Origin: an uncultured Pelagibacteraceae bacterium
Lineage (GTDB): Bacteria > Pseudomonadota > Alphaproteobacteria > Pelagibacterales > Pelagibacteraceae
Reading direction: 5' to 3'
Assembly: GCA_902560625.1 (NCBI GenBank)
Contig: CACEMD010000005.1
Location: forward strand, 1 to 64,000
DNA length: 64,000 nt
The notes under the pieces are model-generated. The model saw nothing but the letters and a program-made list of their open reading frames with translations. It ran no database searches and was not told where the DNA came from. The translations under genes were made by a program, and so were the position numbers. Below, piece after piece: positions 54,219 through 64,000 of the stretch (the first letter of the stretch is position 1; each line of letters starts with the position of its first letter).

Positions 54219-55010
54219 ATGAAATTTTATAGAATGTTTGCTTTATCACTCCGTCATCTATACTTAATAAAAGGGTCTTTTCCGAGAATTTTAGATTTAA
54301 TTTATTGGCCTACTATTCAAATAATTCTCTGGGGATTCATCTCAAAATTTTTTACAATGTATAGTGACTATTATAATAATACTATTGGGGTAATTTTAAG
54401 CTGTGCTATCCTTTACGATTTCTTATTTAGATCAAGTATTAGTTTTAATATGTTATTTTTAGAAGAAATTTGGAGTAGAAACTTTACTAATCTTTTTGTT
54501 GCCCCCATTAGAGTAAACGAAATTATAATTGCTCTCACATCAACAGCCTTAATTAGAACAATGATAGGTATAGTTCCAGCAATAATTTTGATGAGCCCAC
54601 TATTTGGTGTTTCTTTGTTTAAAATGGGTCCAAGTCTTTTTCTACTTTTTTTAAGTTTATATTTATTTGGGACAACATTAGGATTGTTAGTTACCTCTGG
54701 TCTTTTAAGATTTGGACCTGCTTTTGAAAACACCGCCTGGTCATCACTTTTTCTTTTAGCTCCTCTTGGTTGTGTTTATTATCCAATAACAATACTACCT
54801 GAATGGTTGCAAATTTTAGCAAAATGTTTACCTCTTGTTTATATCTTTGAGGAAACAAGATCTATTTTAGTGAACAATGTGGTTAATTATAAAAATATAA
54901 TTGCTGCTCTAAGTCTTAATTTATTTTATTTTATTGGATCAATTATAGTTTTTTATTTATCTTTTCATGGCGCTCGTAAGAAAGGAACTTTAGTTAATAT
55001 GGGTGAATAA
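54219..55010 (+). CDS. ABC-2 type permease
   Basis: 263 aa with about six membrane segments, the ABC-2 half-transporter layout. RILDLIYWPTIQIILWGFI near residue 24 is the NodJ-like first helix and PLGCVYYPITILPEWLQIL near 180 the conserved PxxxYP-type loop. Forms a dimer with the preceding ATPase. The last four codons lie just before the antisense tRNA-Arg. Confidence 0.9.
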   Translation: MKFYRMFALSLRHLYLIKGSFPRILDLIYWPTIQIILWGFISKFFTMYSDYYNNTIGVILSCAILYDFLFRSSISFNMLFLEEIWSRNFTNLFVAPIRVNEIIIALTSTALIRTMIGIVPAIILMSPLFGVSLFKMGPSLFLLFLSLYLFGTTLGLLVTSGLLRFGPAFENTAWSSLFLLAPLGCVYYPITILPEWLQILAKCLPLVYIFEETRSILVNNVVNYKNIIAALSLNLFYFIGSIIVFYLSFHGARKKGTLVNMGE

Positions 55011-55012
55011 TT

Positions 55013-55089
55013 TGGTGCGCCCGCAAGGAGTCGAACCCTGAACCTCCAGAGCCGAAATCTGGCGCTCTATCCAGTTGAGCTACGAACGC
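55013..55089 (-). tRNA. tRNA-Arg, anticodon TCG
   Basis: 77 nt with an encoded CCA on the minus strand. The acceptor GCGTTCG pairs with CGGGCGC (two G-U), the D arm is GCTC...GAGC, the anticodon stem CCAGA/TCTGG surrounds the loop TTTCGGC (anticodon TCG, codon CGA), and the T arm is CAGGGTTCGACTCCTTG. Only 2 bp from the end of the ABC permease gene. Confidence 0.97.
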
Positions 55090-55112
55090 ATATAGTATTA
55101 ATATTATATATT

Positions 55113-56093
55113 ATGAAAAATATCATTAATTTAATAGTAACAGATAAAGAGAAAAATCAAAGAATTGACCAGTTTATTACAAATAAAAAAGTTCAGTTAA
55201 GTAGGACAAGAATTAAAAATTTGATACTTAAAAAAAAACTAAGAGTTAATGAAAAGATAATAGAGAGCCCATCAAAAAAAGTTAATCAGGGTGATAAAAT
55301 TTATTTGGAGATACCAAAGCCAAAAGAAGTATCTCTAAAACCTTATAAATATAAGTTAGATATATTTTATGAAGATAAAGATGTAATTGTTATTAATAAA
55401 AAAGCTGGGATTTCAATGCACCCGGGACCTGGAAATTACGACAACACTTTAGTAAATGCATTGATATATTACGATTATAAAAATTTGTCTAATATAGGAG
55501 ATGAATTAAGACCAGGAATAGTTCATAGAATTGATAAAGATACATCTGGCCTAGTTTTAATAGCTAAAAATAATTATTCACACGAAATTTTATCAAAACA
55601 ATTTAATCAACATTCAATTAATAGAGTTTACCAAGCTATGATTTGGGGCAAACTTAGACCACAAAATGGAAAAATAGAAACGTATATTACTAGAAGTTCA
55701 AAGAATCGACAATTGATGGAGGTTAGTAGTTCAAAAGGTAAATTAGCAATTACTAATTATAAAACTTTAGAAGTTTTTGAAAATAATAAAACTCCAACTT
55801 TAAGTTTTGTTGAATGTAAATTAGAGACGGGAAGAACTCATCAGATTAGAGTACACATGAGCTATAAAGGAAATAATATACTAGGTGATCAAAAATATAA
55901 AAAAAAATATAAAACATTAAAAAATATAGATCCAATTTTAGAAAAAAAATTATCCGATCTTAGTAGACAGTTTTTACATGCAAAGACAATTGGTTTTTTC
56001 CACCCAAGAACTAATAAGAAACTAGAATTTAGCTCAAATTTGCCAGTAGATTTAGAAAAAGTACTTAAAAAACTAAGAAATATCTGTAAATAA
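55113..56093 (+). CDS. rluD: RluD-like 23S rRNA pseudouridine synthase
   Basis: 326 aa. N-terminal S4 RNA-binding domain (RIDQFITNKKVQLSRTRIKN, near residues 16-35), then the RluA-type catalytic domain: KKAGISMHPGPGNYDNTLVNAL in part (AGISMHPGPGN near 95) and catalytic Asp in PGIVHRIDKDTSGLVLIAK near 140. ETGRTHQIRVHMSYKG near 238 is motif III. Likely modifies helix 69 of 23S rRNA (family knowledge); the exact target may differ. Confidence 0.92.
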   Translation: MKNIINLIVTDKEKNQRIDQFITNKKVQLSRTRIKNLILKKKLRVNEKIIESPSKKVNQGDKIYLEIPKPKEVSLKPYKYKLDIFYEDKDVIVINKKAGISMHPGPGNYDNTLVNALIYYDYKNLSNIGDELRPGIVHRIDKDTSGLVLIAKNNYSHEILSKQFNQHSINRVYQAMIWGKLRPQNGKIETYITRSSKNRQLMEVSSSKGKLAITNYKTLEVFENNKTPTLSFVECKLETGRTHQIRVHMSYKGNNILGDQKYKKKYKTLKNIDPILEKKLSDLSRQFLHAKTIGFFHPRTNKKLEFSSNLPVDLEKVLKKLRNICK

Positions 56094-56135
56094 AGTATTG
56101 TAAATTTTAAAATCTTTATTAAATAAATATGCTCT

Positions 56136-59121
<2,986 letters not shown>

Positions 59122-59122
59122 T

Positions 59123-60454
59123 TTATTTAAGAGAATTTTTAATTAATTTAATACATTTTTTTAATAAAAATTTATTTTCTGATTCACCCATAATTCTTAT
59201 TTTAGGTTCAGTACCAGATTTACGGACTAAAATTCTACCTTGATTTTTCATTAATTTTGAAACTTTTGAAATTATCCTTTTACTTCTAATAGAATCTATA
59301 ATTGATTTATCTTTAACTGCAACATTCTCAAGTATTTGTGGTACAGGCTTAAAAATATCAAATAGCTGACTTGCTTTTATACCTTTCCTCATGGAAAATA
59401 AAATTTCTAATGCAACTAGAAGACCATCTCCTGTAGTTGCAAATTTCCCTAGTATTATATGTCCAGATTGCTCTCCTCCTAAATTAAATTTAAATTTTTG
59501 CATTTTTTCTTTAACATATCTGTCACCTACATTTGCACGAATAAAATTAATTTTATTTTTTTTAAAAAACTTTTGTAGTCCATAATTCGACATTAAGGTT
59601 CCTATAACTCCTCCTTTAAGAATTTTTTTCTTTTTCCACCTTTTAGCAAGCATTGCAATAATTTGATCACCATTAATTACTTTCGCATTTTCATCACATA
59701 TAATTATTCTATCAGCATCTCCATCTAAGGAGATTCCCAAATCCACTTTATGTTTTTTTACAAAATTTTTAATTTTATTTGGAAATGTAGAGCCACAGTT
59801 ATCGTTAATATTAAATCCATTTGGTGATATCCCAATTTCATGTACTTTTGCCCCTAAAGATTTTAAAAGCTTAGGACCTGATTTATAACCAGCACCGTTA
59901 GCACAATCTATTGCAATTTTAATGCCTCTTAAGGTAAAATTTTTAGGAAAATTTTTTTTTAGAATTTTTATATATTCTTCATTCGCGTTCTCTAATCTCT
60001 TTACTCTACCTAATTTTATATTTTCAGTAAGATTATTTTTAATGTTTGAGTCTATTAATTTTTCAATTTTTTTTTCAATTTTATCAGAAAGTTTAAGACC
60101 ATCTGGTCCAAATAATTTTAAACCATTATCGTAAAATAGATTGTGTGATGCGGTTATCATTATTCCCAAATTGGCTCTCATTTTTTTTGTTAACATTGCT
60201 AGACCATTAGTTGGCAACGGACCAAGAGTATAGACATGCATACCAGCAGACGCCAATCCTGAGACAAGGGCAGGTTCAAGTGTATATCCTGATAGTCTAG
60301 TATCTTTTGCAATTATTGCTATTTGTTTTGTCTTTTTTTGATTTTTAAAGTATGCACCAGCTGCTAAACCAAATTTAAAAAACATTTCTCCATTAATATT
60401 TTCTTCATTTACCTTTCCTCTAATTCCATCAGTCCCAAAATATTTTTTTATCAT
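59123..60454 (-). CDS. glmM: Phosphoglucosamine mutase
   Basis: 443 aa. FGTDGIRGKVN at residues 6-16, catalytic phosphoserine S103 in ITASHNLFYDNG, the metal loop SLDGDADRIIICDENA near 240, GGEQSGHII near 320 and the sugar-phosphate loop RKSGTEPKIRIMGE near 412. Makes glucosamine-1-phosphate for peptidoglycan and LPS. Shares a base with the folP stop. Confidence 0.97.
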   Translation of the reverse strand: MIKKYFGTDGIRGKVNEENINGEMFFKFGLAAGAYFKNQKKTKQIAIIAKDTRLSGYTLEPALVSGLASAGMHVYTLGPLPTNGLAMLTKKMRANLGIMITASHNLFYDNGLKLFGPDGLKLSDKIEKKIEKLIDSNIKNNLTENIKLGRVKRLENANEEYIKILKKNFPKNFTLRGIKIAIDCANGAGYKSGPKLLKSLGAKVHEIGISPNGFNINDNCGSTFPNKIKNFVKKHKVDLGISLDGDADRIIICDENAKVINGDQIIAMLAKRWKKKKILKGGVIGTLMSNYGLQKFFKKNKINFIRANVGDRYVKEKMQKFKFNLGGEQSGHIILGKFATTGDGLLVALEILFSMRKGIKASQLFDIFKPVPQILENVAVKDKSIIDSIRSKRIISKVSKLMKNQGRILVRKSGTEPKIRIMGESENKFLLKKCIKLIKNSLK

Positions 60455-61506
60455 TATTTTAAATGTAAGGATTTAAAAACTTTTATACTTTGGTTTACTT
60501 CGTTGACATCATGAACTCTTAATATATGTACACCTTGCATCATAGCGTATAAACTTGAAGATATTGTTCCACCTATTCGATTTTTACTATCATTAATTCC
60601 AGAAAGTTCTTTTATAAATTTTTTTCTTGAAATACCCAACATTATCGGAAAACCAAGAGAATGAAAAATAGAAATACCCCTTAAGATGGTAAGATTATGT
60701 TTCAAATTTTTACCAAAGCCAATACCTGGGTCTAATATTATGTTGTTGTGATAAATGCCTTTTCTTCTTATTTCTGAAATTTTTTTTTCAAAAAAATCGT
60801 ATATATCTAATAAGACATTTTTATATTTTGGATTTTTTTGCATTGTTTCAGGATTACCTTTCATATGATGCAATATAAATGGTATCTGGGTTTTTTTTAA
60901 AATCATTATTGTTTTAGGATCATGTTTTAAGCCAGATACATCATTAATCAAATTTACGTTATTTAATATTCCTTTCTTCATTATTTCACTTTTTCTAGTA
61001 TCTAACGAAATAAAAGTTTTTGATTTATTTAGTTGATTTATAGTTTGTTTAATTCTCTCCCACTCTATTTTTTTTTCGACCTGCTTTGAACCTGGTCTTG
61101 TTGACTCACCACCAATATCTAGAATTTTACATCCACTCCTTATTAGCTCTTTCGCTCGACTTAAAGCTTTTTTTTTATCATTATACTTGCCTCCATCTGA
61201 GAAACTATCAGGTGTTAAGTTAAGCACACCCATGAGTAATGGAATATTTTTAAAGTTTAATTTGTCAAATTTTTTTAATCTTGTAATAAGTTTTAAATCA
61301 GTTTTAATTTTTTTTTGTAATTCTTTATTCTCTAAATGAATTTTATTAATATGTATTTTTCTTTTTTTTTGTCTGGAAATTATTTCAATTTTGTCAAAGG
61401 ATAAAAAATTATTTTTACCTATAGGTAGGGAAGATTTATGTTTTACTTTTATTTTTGATTTTTTCCCGTAAAAAAAATTACACGCTCTTGTGTAATATTT
61501 TACCAC
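60454..61506 (-). CDS. folP: Dihydropteroate synthase with an N-terminal extension
   Basis: 350 aa from a GTG start (MVKYYTRACNFFYGKK). The DHPS barrel starts near residue 88: MGVLNLTPDSFSDGG (92-106), ILDIGGESTRPGS near 136, LDPGIGFGKN near 263, GISRKKFI near 293. About 87 residues precede the core, more than in the roughly 280-aa E. coli-type enzyme. It is rich in basic residues, with no recognised motif. Condenses pterin pyrophosphate with p-aminobenzoate for folate. Confidence 0.93.
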   Translation of the reverse strand: MVKYYTRACNFFYGKKSKIKVKHKSSLPIGKNNFLSFDKIEIISRQKKRKIHINKIHLENKELQKKIKTDLKLITRLKKFDKLNFKNIPLLMGVLNLTPDSFSDGGKYNDKKKALSRAKELIRSGCKILDIGGESTRPGSKQVEKKIEWERIKQTINQLNKSKTFISLDTRKSEIMKKGILNNVNLINDVSGLKHDPKTIMILKKTQIPFILHHMKGNPETMQKNPKYKNVLLDIYDFFEKKISEIRRKGIYHNNIILDPGIGFGKNLKHNLTILRGISIFHSLGFPIMLGISRKKFIKELSGINDSKNRIGGTISSSLYAMMQGVHILRVHDVNEVNQSIKVFKSLHLK

Positions 61507-61515
61507 TTTATTACC

Positions 61516-63420
61516 TTAATGAACTATCTTAGGTTTAAGTCCAATTGATCCAAGCGCTGAGCCCTGATCCTCTTCCTCTTCTTTTAAATTCTCTTTATTT
61601 GATGGATAAATATTTTTATTGATTAAATTCTTAATTTCTTCACCAGTCAAAGTTTCGTAAGTTAACAAGGCTTTAGCAATTTTATGTAGATCATCAATTT
61701 TACTTGAAAGTATTTTTTTTGCCTCGTTGTATCCTTCGTCAACAAGTTTTCTTATCTCTTTATCAATTTTTTGAGCTACTGCTTCTGAAACACTTTGTGT
61801 TTGGGTAACTGATCTTCCTAAGAAAACTTCCTCTTGATTTTCACCATATTCAACAGGTCCCAGCTCTTCACTCATACCATATTTTGTAACCATAGCTCTT
61901 GCTAGTTGTGTCGCTTGGTTAATATCTGATCCTGATCCTCCGCCGGCGCCTGTGGAAATATTATCTTTCCCAAAAATCAGTTCTTCTGCTACTCTACCAC
62001 CAAAACATACAGCTAGTCTTGCTTTTAAATATTTAATTGAATGACCATGCTTGTCTCTTTCAGGTAAATTCATTACCATACCAAGTGCTCTACCACGCGG
62101 AATAATAGTAGCTTTGTGTATAGGATCATAACTTGGCATATTAAATGATACTAATGCATGTCCCCCTTCATGGTATGCTGTTAATTTTTTTTCATCTTCA
62201 GTCATTACCATAGATCTTCTTTCGGCACCCATCATAACTTTATCTTTTGCTTCCTCAAATTCTTGATTTGTAACAACTCTTTTATTTTTTCTTGCAGCTA
62301 ATAATGCTGACTCATTTACTAAATTTGCCAAATCAGCACCAGAAAATCCTGGTGTACCTCTAGCAATAGTTCTTAAATTTATATCTTTAGCCATACTTAT
62401 TTTTTTTGCATGAACTTTTAGTATTTTCTCTCTTCCAAGTATGTCTGGATTTGAGACTACTACTTGTCTATCAAATCTCCCAGGTCTTAGTAATGCTGGG
62501 TCTAAAACATCTGGTCTATTAGTTGCTGCAATAATTATAACACCTTCATTAGTGTCAAAACCATCCATCTCTACTAAAAGTTGGTTTAAGGTTTGTTCTC
62601 TTTCGTCATTACCACCACCTAAACCTGCGCCTCTACTTCTCCCAACTGCATCTATTTCATCAATAAATATGATACAAGGGGAATGTTTCTTGCCTTGTTC
62701 GAACATATCTCTAACCCTGGAAGCTCCAACTCCTACAAACATTTCAACAAAATCTGAACCTGATATTGTAAAAAAAGGTACTCCTGCTTCCCCAGCAATA
62801 GCACGTGCTAATAAAGTTTTACCAGTTCCTGGAGGACCTACCAAAAGACACCCTCTTGGTATTTTGCCGCCAAGCCTACTAAACTTTCTTGGATCTCTTA
62901 AAAATTCTACAACTTCTTCAACTTCCTCTTTGGCTTCCTCTACTCCAGCAACATCATTAAATGTTACTTTCCCTTTAAGCTCATTCATCATTTTTGCTTT
63001 TGATCGACCAAAGCCCATGGCCCCACCTTTTCCTCCTTGCATTTGTCTCATAAAGAATATCCATACTGCAATCAATAGTAACATTGGAAACCAAGATAAA
63101 AGAACACCTAGTAAAGAAGGCATTTTTTCATCTATTGGGGCAGCAGAAATACTCACCCCAGTTTCTGAGAGCTTTTCTATAAGGTTAGGATAATTTGGTG
63201 AGTAAGTTGTAAACCGTTTTCCATCTGACATTAATCCATTTATATTATTTCCTTGAATGTTAACCTCCACAACTCTGCCATTTTCAACTTCTTTAAGAAA
63301 TTCAGAAAATATTAAGTTATCATTTTTCTTTTGAGAAGTTTGTGGGTTTTTAAACATGTTATAAAGCCCTATAGTTAAAAGGACTATAATTCCCCACATC
63401 GCTAGATTTTTTAAATTCAT
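61516..63420 (-). CDS. ftsH: ATP-dependent zinc metalloprotease FtsH
   Basis: 634 aa, membrane protease. Two N-terminal membrane helices (about residues 6-22 and 104-124) flank a small periplasmic domain. AAA module: Walker A GPPGTGKT (195-202), Walker [12 protein letters not shown] (250-260), [22 protein letters not shown] near 299. Zinc site HEGGH (417-421); HEAGH is more usual, but the HExxH core is kept. Third zinc ligand in the [19 protein letters not shown] region. It lies between tilS and folP, the usual proteobacterial order. Confidence 0.98.
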   Translation of the reverse strand: MNLKNLAMWGIIVLLTIGLYNMFKNPQTSQKKNDNLIFSEFLKEVENGRVVEVNIQGNNINGLMSDGKRFTTYSPNYPNLIEKLSETGVSISAAPIDEKMPSLLGVLLSWFPMLLLIAVWIFFMRQMQGGKGGAMGFGRSKAKMMNELKGKVTFNDVAGVEEAKEEVEEVVEFLRDPRKFSRLGGKIPRGCLLVGPPGTGKTLLARAIAGEAGVPFFTISGSDFVEMFVGVGASRVRDMFEQGKKHSPCIIFIDEIDAVGRSRGAGLGGGNDEREQTLNQLLVEMDGFDTNEGVIIIAATNRPDVLDPALLRPGRFDRQVVVSNPDILGREKILKVHAKKISMAKDINLRTIARGTPGFSGADLANLVNESALLAARKNKRVVTNQEFEEAKDKVMMGAERRSMVMTEDEKKLTAYHEGGHALVSFNMPSYDPIHKATIIPRGRALGMVMNLPERDKHGHSIKYLKARLAVCFGGRVAEELIFGKDNISTGAGGGSGSDINQATQLARAMVTKYGMSEELGPVEYGENQEEVFLGRSVTQTQSVSEAVAQKIDKEIRKLVDEGYNEAKKILSSKIDDLHKIAKALLTYETLTGEEIKNLINKNIYPSNKENLKEEEEDQGSALGSIGLKPKIVH

Positions 63421-63473
63421 ATAGGTAAATTAAGAATTATTATAGAATTAACAAGTGTCATTTTGTGTCAAAA

Positions 63474-64000
63474 TTAACTTTTTTTAGTGTTTTCTCTAGA
63501 AATTAGAACAGAATTATTAAATTTTTCAATAATACAGCCCGACAAAGTGAATTTTAAATCTTTTTTTGATTTAATCATATACAATGATTTTAAAACGCTT
63601 CTACCTCTTGGGGTATAGTACCTTTTGCCTACTTTTTTTAGCATTAAGGAAAAAGATCTAAAAATAATCTCTTCAGGATAATCAAAAAAATTTTTACCAA
63701 TAATATACGAAGAATTATACTTATTTTTATGAATATTTTCTTTTAAATTTTTATTTACATAAAAATTGATAGCATTATTAGATGTTGTTAAATTACTTAA
63801 AGTTAAATTCAATTTACTTAGGTTTAAACCTTCTTTTTTTAAATTTAAAATTAATTTTCTTAGTCTATTCCTTTTAAATTCATTATTTTTATTAGAAGGA
63901 TCATCTATATAAAAATTAAAAATTTTTTTTGAAATGTATATTAGCTCTTCCTTTTTTATATTTAACAATGGCCTTATGATTTTAATTTTATCATTATAAC
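63474..64000 (-). CDS. tilS: tRNA(Ile)-lysidine synthase, C-terminal part (cut by window edge)
   Basis: The frame is open to base 64000, so the N-terminus with its PP-loop is outside. The visible 175 residues begin YNDKIKIIRPLLNIKKEELIYI, here shown in part (IIRPLLNIKKEELIYI), matching the TilS block just after the N-terminal domain; FYIDDPSNKNNEFKRNRLR and the C-terminal KVGKRYYTPRGRSVLKS also fit. TilS makes lysidine at C34 of the AUA-decoding tRNA-Ile. The context tilS-ftsH supports it. The TTG at 63968 is an internal codon, not the start. Confidence 0.9.
   Translation of the reverse strand, partial: YNDKIKIIRPLLNIKKEELIYISKKIFNFYIDDPSNKNNEFKRNRLRKLILNLKKEGLNLSKLNLTLSNLTTSNNAINFYVNKNLKENIHKNKYNSSYIIGKNFFDYPEEIIFRSFSLMLKKVGKRYYTPRGRSVLKSLYMIKSKKDLKFTLSGCIIEKFNNSVLISRENTKKS

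Noticed and set aside
62441-63193. 250-codon open frame on the plus strand inside ftsH
   Set aside because: Antisense shadow of ftsH, with low-complexity Ser/Pro/Leu-rich product and no ribosome-binding site or family resemblance; the minus frame has every FtsH motif.

Overview
The window looks like a piece of a SAR11-type (Pelagibacterales, Alphaproteobacteria) chromosome. The grounds are very low GC (A and T homopolymers everywhere), almost no intergenic space, a proteorhodopsin gene followed by ferredoxin and a TrxR-like ferredoxin reductase, a tandem glycine riboswitch before gcvT, an alphaproteobacterial (one-Cys) DksA and an alphaproteobacterial-type SOS box. The assignment rests on gene content and style, not on a database search. 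I see no insertion sequence, prophage, CRISPR array, rRNA or integrase.

Layout. 1-4805 (minus): glycine cleavage operon gcvT-gcvH-gcvP plus the start of an FAD amine-oxidase-like gene, under a tandem glycine riboswitch. 4822-9282: 5-oxoproline (pyroglutamate) genes, with frameshifted pxpB, pxpC and a DMT transporter on minus and pxpA, a TPR protein and a TerC/YjbE membrane protein on plus. 9276-16109 (minus): one long run psd-pssA-glycosyltransferase-rlmE-guaB-TPR-guaA-panB. 16185-24333: icd, alaS, recA, tolC, a glycerate-kinase-like gene and two tandem GFA-family genes, one frameshifted. 24478-26179: SOS-type umuDC. 26186-30641: an ammonium transporter fused to a SpoIIE-type phosphatase, then an envelope glycosylation cluster with a 41-aa membrane ORF. 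30721-34141: dksA, GST, FNR, ferredoxin, proteorhodopsin. 34142-46672: prpE, a dihydroorotase-family gene, ygfZ, tRNA-Leu(GAG), nadA-nadC, ppdK, glySQ and an S49 peptidase. 46782-57023: ispB, pdxH, aroC, dxs-ispA-xseB, tsaC, an ABC exporter, tRNA-Arg(TCG), rluD, rpoH. 57020-64000: purA-thiD-glmM-folP-ftsH-tilS (cut by the window edge).

How it fits together. Glycine is sensed and broken down to one-carbon units. Pyroglutamate would be opened to glutamate by PxpABC. Guanine nucleotide, isoprenoid, phospholipid, NAD, pantothenate, folate and thiamine steps are scattered in compact operons. Proteorhodopsin (blue-tuned Gln) supplies light-driven proton pumping. Protein-coding convergent neighbours are at most 10 bp apart, and four pairs interlock their stop codons in 4 bp.

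The points most worth a second look are: a 12-bp complementarity that could let the riboswitch linker mask the gcvT start codon; the Amt-SpoIIE fusion; an IMP dehydrogenase with no CBS (Bateman) domain; two single-base frameshifts, both in poly-A runs; SOS boxes at umuDC and recA with a three-copy operator-like array next to umuD; and inverted repeats before nadA, prpE and proteorhodopsin. No wholly new multi-gene system is evident. The novelty here is in fusions, domain loss and regulatory DNA.
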